Shown piece by piece: positions 22,063 through 32,696 of a stretch of DNA of 64,000 nucleotides (position 1 is its first letter; the number at the start of each line of letters is the position of its first letter). A program made the translations under genes and the position numbers. The notes under the pieces are model-generated. The model saw nothing but the letters and a program-made list of their open reading frames with translations. It searched no databases and was not told where the DNA came from. This DNA comes from Trichobilharzia regenti (Eukaryota; Platyhelminthes; Trematoda; Strigeidida; Schistosomatidae), in contig CALYDD020000316.1 in NCBI GenBank assembly GCA_944472135.2, positions 1-64,000 of the forward strand, read 5' to 3'.

Positions 22063-22480
22063 TAGATATGTGTCCGTGTAAATGGTAAATTGTTTAGTTG
22101 TGTTGTATGTGGGTATGTGTGTGAGCGTTGACAGACAGAATGTGGACTGGAGAACAATAGTCACCCGAAAACAACAACAACATCAACAACAACAACAACT
22201 TTATTGAGTATCAAACCGCCATGCGAACAATGTTGCATGACGGCTTACAAAGATGTTTCGAATATCCCTGACTGAGACCATTGATCAGGCCAAACACCTG
22301 ATGACCTGTAATAAAATCGTCTACCATGCCACAAATATACACTTTGCAAAATTATCACGAAATACAGTTTCAATGTCAAATCCAACATTCTCAACACCAC
22401 ATCGTCTCAAAATCATGTCACTCGTCCCATTAACTACAATACATTTTTGATAGTCTGACAATAGTCTGGAAATGTTATTA
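22063..22480. repeat. Partial IR3-type palindrome arm
   Basis: Matches 12985-13396 in the same orientation and 9026-9432 inverted. It is the inner end of the long inverted repeat IR2 and has a CAACAACAACATCAACAA tract different in length from other copies. Confidence 0.85.
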
Positions 22481-22514
22481 TTATTTATGCCCATCCTTTC
22501 ATGATGCATTAGAT

Positions 22515-23110
22515 GGTAATTTTTTGGTTAGAGTAAGAGCTTTTTGCGTTACAATTGAAGCCATTGGGCTCTAACCTCATGCATACCAGCACCATTCCAC
22601 TAGCTTCGTTATCATCACTTTTTGTTGGCTTCACAGCTGCATAGAAGCTTTCATTTCATCCGCGCATAATCCTCTCCAAGTCCTTCTGTGGTGTCCATTC
22701 AGGTTTCACTCAACAACCTGGTGTATGATGTCACTTAAACATCCAGCATATGTCCACTCCATCTCTGTTTATTTCAGTCTATTTTTTCGAGTAATATATT
22801 CTTGACTGGTTCGTTGCACTACTAGAGCTCCTTATGCTTTTCGTTTGATCAACTTTCTAAGCTTCACTGTTGAGGTAACGAAGGCAGGTATTGGTAAAAG
22901 TCTGCAGTAACCTGTTGGAAATCCTTTTGGTGACGCGCGTACCATGTGTCTGAACCATATAGAAGCAGTGATTTGACATTGATGTTGAAAATTTTGATGC
23001 TGTTCCTTGTGCTGAGTGCTGCTGGTCTTAATACTGATTTCGTAGTGTCGGCTTGCTATCTTGTTCCGATCTCTGCATGCTTTGACAACCACATCCGCGC
23101 CGCTCGTGAG
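22515..23110 (-). pseudogene. RTE-like LINE 3 prime relic (inverted copy)
   Basis: Reverse-complement copy of 8385-8985, including the open stretch beginning KACRDRNKIASRHYEIS, with a handful of substitutions. Same interpretation: a decayed RTE C-terminus. Confidence 0.7.
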
Positions 23111-23132
23111 TAAAACGTGGGTAAATGTAGTG

Positions 23133-23357
23133 TGTCGGTGGCACAGCGGTTAGGACGCTCACCAACCATGCATATGGTTCGGGGTTCGATTCCCGGCCAA
23201 CTCACTTCTTCACATGGCTAAGCCAGAAATAATGCTGGCAAAGAGGAGAGGTTGGGCATGAGGCTAGCAATCCCATCCTGTAAAATAAACACTGCTAAAG
23301 AGACTTCAAGCCACCAACCTGAAGCCCCATGTTCCACTGGGAAAGTGAAGAAAATAA
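23133..23357 (+). mobile_element. tRNA-derived SINE, copy 2
   Basis: Plus-strand copy with A-box TGGCACAGCGGTTAGG and B-box GGTTCGATTCCC. The 3 prime flank carries aaccgatatc, but the 5 prime flank (gtaaatgtagt) does not, exactly as in copy 1. Confidence 0.8.
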
Positions 23358-23688
23358 AACCGATATCAATCCATGAATTTTCAAGGAATTCAAACATATC
23401 CGTTATATCGTGTTTGATTCAATGAAGATGTTTGACCTGTCAATCATGGATATGCGATGAAATGTATTCAGATGACATGAATTCGGGTTTCAGTGAGTGT
23501 ACTTTCTTCAATCGTCTCTACCTCTCTCTCCCTCTCAATAAACTCCCTGTCTAGCAGTATTGATGTCTCACTGTTTATCACTTACTCCTTAATATATGTG
23601 TAATACTTGGGCACTGTGGTAGTAAGTAATTCCATATTGGTTTGTTTATTAGTTGTATCACACAGCGAAGAAACAGTATTATTTACTG

Positions 23689-23728
23689 GATGACGTTTCG
23701 AACAGAATTTATTATTCATAATCATATC
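23689..23728 (-). ncRNA. Degenerate hammerhead-like motif (PLE copy 2)
   Basis: Same 40-base arrangement as at 7768-7807, on the minus strand. Confidence 0.3.
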
Positions 23729-23788
23729 AATTGTGATCACACGACTTCGAAACTTCAGTTGGATAGTTTTCTTTGTTTTCTCCTATTT

Positions 23789-26230
23789 ATCGTAGGAGTA
23801 GAAGAATTTTCCAGATATCTGGGTGGACAGGTATTGAATCATTCCTATTACATGTATTTGCAGTTGATTCGATAAACAAAGCTTCTCTTATCAATCTCTT
23901 CCTCCACCCTGTGACATTAGATTTTAAACCTGTCATCCTGTCCCATTCTATTTTTTGGTTGTGTGTAATTGCATGTGGTCAGTGCTATAGCTGAACTATT
24001 CTTTCCATTTCTTATCTTATTTGGGTCAACCAATTTTGATTTTGCTAGGTATTTTATGTTCGGCTAGTCTGACTGCCCTGGTTCTACTAGTTTGACCTAT
24101 GCATTTGACCTGACAATCATTGCAAGCAGGGGGTATTAGATAAACTGAATTGCTTTGTTTTAAAGGCTCCACAGGATTGATCCTTTAACCGACAAAGCTT
24201 GTTTCTAATTGAGATTGTGGGTGGTTTGAATGCCAGCCACTTTTATTCCTGCCAGCATTGTTAAGAATTCCGCGTAAGGTTTCCGAGATCCCTTCCTTGT
24301 ATGCAATTACTACTGATGATTTAAATTCCTTATTGTCGGTGTCGTCATTAATATTATTATTATTAATATTATTTTCATCATCACTATCGCTACTATCATT
24401 ATTTATTTTATTTTGACATTTCCTTAAATATTTCCTGACTAATTTATCCGGGTAATTACTGAGTTCCAGTGCTTCTTTTATGTGTATCACTTGCTGTCTT
24501 AGATTTCCCTTGGTGCTACTTAGTTTTTGTACTCTGTCACTTAAACATTTCACTAATCCTGTTTTTACTGACATAGGATGGGATGATCGGAAGTCCAAAT
24601 ATCTGTTTCGATGTGTGGGTTTCCTGTAAACACTAGTTTTTGACTTCCCATCTTCTTTCCTTTTTACGTTGCAATCTAACATTGGAAGCTCCCCTTCCTG
24701 ACTTCCCAATTCAATAGTGAATTGAATTGCCTCTACCTTCGAGTTGATGTGTTCGAAAAGTCTATCAACACCTTGTGTTCTGAGTACAGTGAATGTGTCA
24801 TCTACATACCTCGACCATACTTTTGGGGTAGGGGTGAACGTTTCAATCGCTATGCTCTCTCAGCTATCCATGAATATATCTGCTACAACCGAGGATATTG
24901 GTGATCCCAGAGCAACTCCATCAGTTTCTTTGTGTAATTTCCCTTGGAATTTAAATACTGTGGAAGTCAGGCATAGCTGCACTCCCAGCATTATGTCCTC
25001 AAGTGGCACTTTTGTCCGTTCAAGTTCGAGTTCTTAGTCAGAAATGAGTTCGTTTTTGACTGCCTCTATAGCCATATTTATTGGTATACGTGTATATTTA
25101 AACTGACAATGTCAAAAACTGACCATTCTCTCTTCATTATCTAAATTTAAATTATCTAATCGGTGTTTGACTTCATAAGAATTAGTTAGTCTAGATTTCG
25201 AGTGGATTTTTATGGGATTTAATACCATGGCTAAATATTTAGATAACTCATAAGTAGGTGAATTTCTAAAATCAACTATAGGCCTAATAGGGTATCCCGA
25301 CTTATGAACTTTAACAACACTATACCTCCTACTAGGATTATTAGATTTGAGCATTAATTGTAACCACCTAGACTCCCATAGAAACGGCTTCATTCGGCGT
25401 ACAACATCCGCTGTGGATTTCCTACCTTTATTCATAACTGTGTTTATTGATTTGTTAATTTCCTCATATGGTCCTGTTTGTATGTGAGTGTTTACCTTGT
25501 CCCAATAGTTTGATTTGTCTGATACCACTGTTGCATTTGCTCTGTCTGACTTTGTGATTACTATATCCTTGTTGTTCCTAAGGTGTTTCAGGGCTTCTGT
25601 CTCTTGTTTTGTTAGGTTAGGCTTTCCACATTTTTGTCGTTTTAATGTAAGTGCACATTGTTCCCGTACTTCGTCAGCCGTTGTTTTGTCTATCCCACTT
25701 AGTGCTATTTCTATTTTAGGGATGACATCCGGAGGTTTCAACTTGTCTACTGATACACTGAAATTTAGTTCCTCTCTCTAATACACTTATTTCCGTAGGA
25801 CTTAATATATGTGATGATAGATTGATAACCCAGTTTGATTTATCTATCGCCGTTGACTTTGGATTGTTGAATTCATCATTCTGAGATGAAGATTTCTCCC
25901 CTAATAATTTGTTGAAATTTGTGATCCGACTATTACAACCGATAGCCTCCGATTGTCTACCACTCAAGTATGTCATTGTATGGTTGATTAATGAAGTCGG
26001 TTGAAGATACAGTCTAAGTGAGAAACGAATACTAATGAATGCATCAATGAATGAGTAGTGGATAGTGAAATGACACAAATTCAATTCGTTTCGATATTGG
26101 AAATAATCTGCAGATTATATTTGGGAAACGTGTGTATAGCTTGGGAGTTCCGAAGTGTATTTCTAACCAGAAAGAAATGAATCTCATTCCCACTCCACTT
26201 CACTTCACCACACTTCAATCCACTCTAATC
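23789..26230 (-). pseudogene. Penelope-like element copy 2, broken
   Basis: Reverse-complement copy of PLE copy 1 with the same domain order: N-terminus (25716-26084), IRPIVDFRNSPTYELSKYLA block (25112-25741), catalytic RT, then DCNVKRKEDG region (24185-24709) and the GIY-YIG tail. It shares the frame breaks of copy 1 and has an extra stop near 24860, where the MDRWES segment becomes MDS-stop. The Asn-rich NNINNNN linker is one codon shorter. No function expected. Confidence 0.85.
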
Positions 26231-26254
26231 TTCTCTCGTTTACTCTTGTTTTTA

Positions 26255-27690
26255 TTATTTTATTGTTCCCATGGGTTCCTATTGGAACATTGGTCTTCAA
26301 CTTCACGTCTTCACTTGCTTCTCCCTTCCTTGTGATGTACTTTTCACCTGCATCCATGTTAGGCCATACATACTCTTTCAACTCCTCCCTCTTCACTCGA
26401 CCTCCTCCATGTCATTTTTGCACTGACCTCCCACTGACCGGCTCCTTTTCGGCCCGGTTCCACTCGAGCATTGGACTGACGCGCGCACGACGTCACCCAG
26501 TGGCGACCTCCTCAGCCAATGTTCGATCCATCTTCACTTTCTCTTGCATATTTGTTGGCGATTGGTTTGTTCTCTTTTTCTTTGTTCCCAGCCATACTTT
26601 CTTGTTGGTGATTGTTTCCGGCCCGACCATCGGAACTTCAGTATAGATCCAGCGAAGACAGTTGTTGATAAAGGTCTGGTCTTCAACAGGCTGTCGGACA
26701 TATTCTTTGTGACCCAGCCGCCGAGTTTCTGATCCGTATAGAAGAACTGACTGACTTGACGTTTGTATTGAACGACCGAAATCCGACCGAATTTTGTTGT
26801 TGATGCTGAGTTGAGTGACGAAGATTTCCTTCCAGATTGGTTTCAGGTTGATGAATGTGTTTCTCGCCTTCCCGATTCTCGCTCAATTTGACATCCTCGT
26901 CCGTTCCGGCTCCCTGTAGTTGAGACAATGCTCCCTAGATAAGTGAATGAAGTAACCTCTCTCAAATCCCTCTCGTTGATGGTGATTGTCGCTGGATGTT
27001 GCTTCTCTTGTTGTTGTTTTCTGAGAAGAGTTCACCATTGTCTTTCATTTCAACGAGAGTCTCACAACCCATGGTAAATTCTCTTCCTGTATTGTCCCCC
27101 CCCAGTTTGGGTTTCATATCAGGCATGAGGTTCTTATTACCTTCAGGACGTCATCCATTACTGTTTGTGGTTGTCTGTAGAACGCCTCCTTCTTCTCTTG
27201 TTCTGAGGCGTTTGTAGGCGTATAGCATTGAATGACTGTAACTTTCCCTCCTTTTGAGTTGAACCTGGCTATCACTATCCTAGAACAGATCGGTTTGCAC
27301 TGCATGAGAGCTTTGGCTGCTGTTGGTGACATCATGTGACCACTCCTTCAGTGTGCTCATGGTTGTCCTCTGGGTGAACAGAATAGAATCCTGTCTTTGC
27401 AGTTTATAGTTGTCACCTTCCACATCCGGTCCATCTGCTCTCTCAGATTCTCAACACTTCTATTCTATATCTTCTCATTTCTGCGTCTACCTGGGAGCCT
27501 TTCCAGTTTCGTACATTGTACGAATGTTCCACGTCCCCATCCTTTTATTTGCTCGCATCGAAAGAAGGCACATCGGCTGACTGGCTTCCCTAAGGCTTTC
27601 ACCAGCCTGTCGACGAAAGCATCTTTACTAAGTGCGGAAGTGTCAACTGTGGGCGAACATTTTGGTTCCCCATAATCAGTAGATCAAAAT
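26255..27690 (-). pseudogene. RTE-like LINE relic (inverted copy of 3825-5275)
   Basis: Carries the same endonuclease start, the HDVT/MMSPTAAKALMQCKPICS segment and the C-terminal RT piece, with the same internal loss of the RT core. The join between endonuclease and RT differs a little: near 27000-27160 it reads a QQQ-type repeat and slightly different bounds. Not functional. Confidence 0.78.
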
Positions 27691-27695
27691 GAAAA

Positions 27696-28346
27696 GCAAG
27701 TTATAGGTTTGATCGCCAAATGACATGACTGAGAGAATCACTGTATGAATGAGAATCGCTGAGTAGCTATCTCGTCGCGGTTTGGGACTCTTCACAGTAT
27801 TTATGCACTAGGGTCGGACTCGGCACCTTCAGGTCTCAAGGCAAACTCATTGACCATTTTTAGCCACTGGTCTCACTGCAATGGCCTATAAATTCCAATT
27901 TCTGCCAGCTTGCAATATATGGCGCAACTACCAGTCAATATCAGTGGCGATTCTCACTAGTGACTGGCTGTATTCAGGAAGTTACTTGAAGTTCGGTTGA
28001 GCAATTGTGACCAGAGGGGTCCAGAAAGTCAATTAGGCAAGAGAGCAGTTAACTGCCCCTGATACTGGATGGTGGTTGAGCTATGTATCGTCAATTAGCT
28101 CAATTTAAAACTGATGGCCCATCGGATTTCGTACAAGAGGTTGAATGGTATACGACCTTGCCTTGTAACTTGAAGATCCTGGATTTGACCCCTGGGGGAC
28201 TTATGGCTGTGTTCTGCTGAAGTGTGCCAAACATAGACGAAACAGTTGTCTAGTACTCCCAAGTTTTCCACTGGTTCCCTTCCCAATGTCAGCTAGTGAT
28301 TAAACTAGTAAATAGTCAAGTCCCCGCAAACCAACGTTTGAAGATG
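27696..28346. other. 651-base insertion present in one IR2 arm only
   Basis: The left arm at 3800-3815 runs straight across this position. The inserted sequence has no long frame. On its minus strand a B-box-like GGTCAAATCC lies in a weak hairpin near 28190, hinting at a tRNA-related SINE, but no good A-box was found and no clear target duplication is visible. Confidence 0.7.
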
Positions 28347-28390
28347 CTGGCTAACTAAATCAATAAAATGGTATTTTTGAGCAGTGGTGT

Positions 28391-28728
28391 TGTGATGAGA
28401 GCTGGATACAAGACAAAATTGTAGACAGCAGTTTACGTCAATGTTACGTCCCGAATCCAGGCAATGAGAAAAACAATAACAAAGCTTAACCTGGAGGAAC
28501 TTATCAGCCAACCACAGCACACTTAACGTGTGCAAATAGGACTCGTAGACATATGGCCGAACTTCCTGAGAAACGGTCACAAACAGTACAGAATAACCTT
28601 CATCAAGAAAGCGACCAATCAGAAGATGTTGCTTCTCCACTGACAATAATTTACATAAAAATCTATAAATATCTGTTGATTTTCTGAATAAACGACCTGT
28701 TGCCTGGCTCTTATCTTCTGTAGTTACA
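28391..28728 (+). mobile_element. Solo LTR, Gypsy type (inverted copy)
   Basis: 338 bases from TGTGATGAG to TAGTTACA in coding orientation, flanked by gtgt and gtat. Mirror of 3420-3757. Confidence 0.65.
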
Positions 28729-28833
28729 GTATAACTATCATATATGTTAATATATATGTGAAACTTGGGCACTGTTTTAGTAAGTAATTCGAAATTAGTT
28801 GGTTTCACACAGTGAAACAGCAGTATTATTTAT

Positions 28834-28875
28834 AGATGACATTTCGAACACAATCTATTGTTCATAATCATATCT
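28834..28875 (-). ncRNA. Degenerate hammerhead-like motif (PLE family 2, inverted copy)
   Basis: Mirror of 3273-3314 with identical stems. Confidence 0.3.
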
Positions 28876-29145
28876 TCAAAAATAATCACACAACTTCGAA
28901 AGTTGAATTTTATAGTTTTTCTCTCCTATTCGCCGCCGTAGAGGTAGTAGAATTTTCCAGATATCTGGGTGGGCAGGTGTTGAATCATTCCCATTACACG
29001 TATTCTCTTCAGTTGATTTGATAAACAAAGCTTCTGTTACCAATCTATCCCTCCCTTCATCCTGTTGCACTAGATTTAAAAATGTCATATTATCCCTTCC
29101 TATCGTATTGGTTGGTTGTGTCCCAATCTTAGCCTGAGAAAGATT
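28876..29145 (-). pseudogene. Penelope-like C-terminal tail, family 2 (inverted copy)
   Basis: Same EALFIKST and HPDIWKILLPLRRR segment as at 3010-3272, with two or three substitutions. Confidence 0.65.
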
Positions 29146-30705
29146 AAGGGAGAACAGTAAAGAAGTATAGGTAGAATACAAAAATTAACAAACTGTAACA
29201 GCACAGACAGAATGATACCGGACCGCCTTAACTTTCTTACATAGAACGTCAGAAGAGGAATCTTTCTGGAGACTGACATGATGAGGGAAGATCACGAAAA
29301 ATCAGTGGAAATACATAGTCCAAGGTATTTAACACTCGATCTGGTTTCAACTCCTGCGTCATCTATGATAATGGAACCATGCAAACTAGCCAATTCATGT
29401 AAGTCGCGCTTGCATCTGAAAGTGAAATCAACCTGACTGATATTCGGAGGGATTAAGCTTAAGACTACTGACTAATTTCTGGAACAGTCTGTCTGGGAAG
29501 TAACAGGCATAGAAACAGTCAAACCATAAGTATACTTAACAAAATTATCTTCGTCAGAATGTGGCAATTAAGTCATGTAAGAAGTAAAACAGAAAAGGAG
29601 AAACAACAGCAACTTCAGCAAGGAACACCAGGTAGAGAAAGTGAAGGAGAGGAGGACTTCCCATTAAAAACAGTGTAGTGCTTCCTTGGGAGAAAACAAG
29701 AATGCAACCGCCTGGTAATTCAGCACTGTGCTTGCGATACAGTAAGCTTTTTAACAAAAGAGATGCCTAGGTATACAGAGTCGAAGGTAGATGTGTAATC
29801 TAGGAAAGCATACCGAACATATCTGGCACCTCTGTTTAAACTAGAGATAATATTATGATATTAGACGAGAGTACCATCGAACCACCGACTCACAGTGATA
29901 AACAATTGTGTTCATGAAACTTTGAATATAACAAACTACATCCAATTTCTTCTAGTCATTCATTCATTACTCATATGGTCATTCGATGTATGAGCAACTG
30001 AAGAATAGAGTTTACCAAGTTAATAACAACATATGAAACCAGGTCAAATCTAAGATACATTAGAAATTTATTCAAGACAATAGGAAGACTTTCTGGTTCC
30101 AGCAGAGCCCCTCAGTGATTTTACTCTCAGCTTATAGTATGGTAAGTTAGCTTAGCTTGTTCCTTTAACCAGAATATAACTGTGAAAATCAATCGTAGGT
30201 TGTATCAAGATATCGAAATGTGGATACCACTGAATTTCTAATGTGCGTCCATTTTTCTGATAGCTCCAAGTAGTATGTTCAAACCGAGGTAAAACGACTT
30301 TGAATGTATTTGAATAACTGTATTGGATGTTTCAGACAGAAAAATTTGGATTTCTCAACTTAAAAGTCAATCTGAAAGAAGAATATTCTTTTCAATAATT
30401 TCCCCTATTCAGGTTATTTACTACAATTATAAAATATAATATTTGTTGTCATTACAATAAAGGCAAGTTATGCGGCGAACATATTTTTAACGTAGAATAA
30501 CAGATTAGTTATGGGGTTTCAAAATAAATAGTCGTATTTGTGTGACAAACGCCGTGTTAGGCTGAAATCGATTACAAAATATTTCGGTAAAATGGGAGAC
30601 AATGGTGGTGATTAGTCATAATAGATTTGTAGAGTGTGGGGTAGGAAAATTGACAAGTCAGTCAGTTGAAGGTTATAAAAGGTGTCAGGTAATGCAGTGG
30701 CTGGT
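28970..30705. repeat. Direct copy of 1-1720
   Basis: Follows the start of the window base for base with scattered substitutions, then breaks off at 30705 where PLE sequence begins. Bases 29821-30705 hold no recognised gene. Confidence 0.88.
29150..29820 (-). pseudogene. CR1-like LINE reverse transcriptase remnant (third copy)
   Basis: Direct copy of 174-845. One A fewer near 29748 restores a longer frame through LLYRKHSAELPGG to the PFLFYFLHDLIATF block, so this copy shows best that the fragment is a CR1-type RT. The active-site region downstream is still broken. Confidence 0.68.
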
Positions 30706-30708
30706 AAC

Positions 30709-30775
30709 GAACTAATTTCTGACTAAGTATTCGAACTTGAACGGACAAAAGTTCCACTTGAGGACATAATCCAGG
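30709..30775 (+). pseudogene. Out-of-order Penelope fragment
   Basis: About 67 bases match PLE sequence around 6436-6503 (the stop-containing stretch before the catalytic RT block) but lie upstream of the PLE N-terminus. It suggests a scrambled or partial tandem arrangement. Confidence 0.65.
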
Positions 30776-30799
30776 GCGACTTTAACTTTTATCTTAAAC

Positions 30800-32113
30800 C
30801 GAATTCATTAATCAGCCATACAATGACATACTTGAGTGGTAGACAATCGGAGGCTATCGGTTGTAATAGTCGGATCACAAATTTCAACAAATTATTAGGG
30901 GAGAAATCTTCATCTCAGAATGATGAATTCAACAATCCAAAGTCAACGGCGATAGATAAATCAAACTGGGTTATCAATCTATCATCACATATATTAAGTC
31001 CTACGGAAATAAGTGTATTAGAGAGAGGAACTAAATTTCAGTGTATCAGTAGACAAGTTGAAACCTCCGGATGTCATCCCTAAAATAGAAATAGCACTAA
31101 GTGGGATAGACAAAACAACGGCTGACGAAGTACGGGAACAATGTGCACTTACATTAAAACGACAAAAATGTGGAAAGCCTAACCTAACAAAACAAGAGAC
31201 AGAAGCCCTAAAACACCTCAAGAACAACAAGGATATAGTAATCACAAAGTCAGATAGAGCAAATGCAACAGTGGTATCAGACATATCAAACTATTGGGAC
31301 AAGGTAAACACTCACATACAAACAGGACCATATGAGTAAATTAACAAATCAATAAACACAGTTATGAATAAAGTTAGGAAATCCACAGCGGATGTTGTAC
31401 GCCGAATGAAGCCGTTTCTATGGGAGACTAAGTGGTTGAATTTAATGCTCAAATCTAATAATCCTAGTAGGAGGTATAGTGTTGTTAAAGTTCATAAGTC
31501 GGGATACCCTATTAGGCCTATAGTTGATTTTAGAAATTCACCTACTTATGAGTTATCTAAATATTTAGCCATGGTATTAAATCCCATAAAAATCCACTCG
31601 AAATCTAGACTAACTAATTCTTATGAAGTCAAACACCGATTAGATAATTTATAATTTAGATAATGAAGAGAGAATGGTCAGTTTTTGACATTGTCAGTTT
31701 AAATATACACGTATACCAATAAATATGGCTATAGAGGCAGTCAAAAACGAACTCATTTCTGACTAAGAACTCGAACTTGAACGGACAAAAGTGCCACTTG
31801 AGGACATAATGCTGGGAGTGCAGCTATGCCTGACTTCCACAGTATTTAAATTCCAAGGGAAATTACACAAAGAAACTGATGGAGTTGCTCTGGGATCACC
31901 AATATCCTCGGTTGTAGCAGATATATTCATGGATAGGTGGGAAAGCGTAGCGATTGAAACATTCACTCCTACCCCAAAAGTATGGTCGAGGTATGTAGGT
32001 GACACATTCACTGTACTCAGAACACAAGGTGTTGATAGATTTTTCGAACACATCAACTCGAAGGTAGAGGCAATTCAATTCACTATTGAATTGGGAAGTC
32101 AGGAAGGGGAGCT
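30800..32113 (+). pseudogene. Penelope-like element copy 3, 5 prime part
   Basis: Begins within the N-terminal region (MTYLSGRQSE at 30823) and runs through the RT to GSQEGEL, where Gypsy-B interrupts it. It shares the family frame breaks, adds a stop at 31337 (a GAG codon became TAG) and a frame change near 31650, and the RT active site reads YVGD rather than YVDD. The 3 prime part resumes at 41210. Confidence 0.88.
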
Positions 32114-32170
32114 TGTAGGGGACTAATATTAGAGTTCACTAACATTCCAAATATAAAAGTAATAATCCAA

Positions 32171-32696
32171 AGCGGGGCTTTTCGACTATTACGCTACATT
32201 TTGGTCATAAATAAAATATCTTATTACTCTAAAATTTTATGCAAAGTGTTTGCGGAAATTATCACAATTATTAACCTTTCGAACACTGAATCCAAAAAAT
32301 ACAATCTTATTGACAGATAATACACATAACTCACTGTTTGGATTTGTGGAATTTTTAAACATAAACACATCTATAATTGTATATATTGTTGGATTTATAT
32401 GTTCAAGTTGCTCCAAGTCAGCGAGTTTATGGTTAAGATATCATTTTAGTTAATATACTGAACTATATTGCATGTTGTCTTATTGTATAGTTGTCGTCGC
32501 TTTTTGCCCTTTTTTGTGTGAACTGTTTCCTTTGTCGACGTTGTTCTCATTGTTTGTCCGTTATTTTCTGATTTTGAGGGGAGCAACCCAAAAAGTTGCT
32601 TCTCTCTAAACTTTTACTTAATGTAATCATTCTTTTCTCAGGCGTGAGGCTAGCAACCCCACCCTGTAAACAAAAATTGCTACAGAACTTCAGTAT
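32171..32696 (+). other. RTE leader sequence
   Basis: No long frame. Bases 32641-32692 (tgaggctagcaaccccaccc and following) resemble the body of the tRNA-derived SINEs at about 80 percent by eye. The rest is AT-rich and unmatched. Confidence 0.6.

Larger units (their letters stand above)
2118..30045. repeat. Long inverted repeat IR2 (arms 2118-9432 and 22063-30045)
   Basis: Every feature from the CR1 relic through PLE copy 1, SINE copy 1 and the RTE 3 prime relic reappears in reverse order and orientation in the right arm. The right arm is longer because of a 651-base insertion at 27696-28346. The spacer of 12.6 kb holds palindrome IR3, Gypsy-A copy 1 and RTE relics. Confidence 0.9.
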
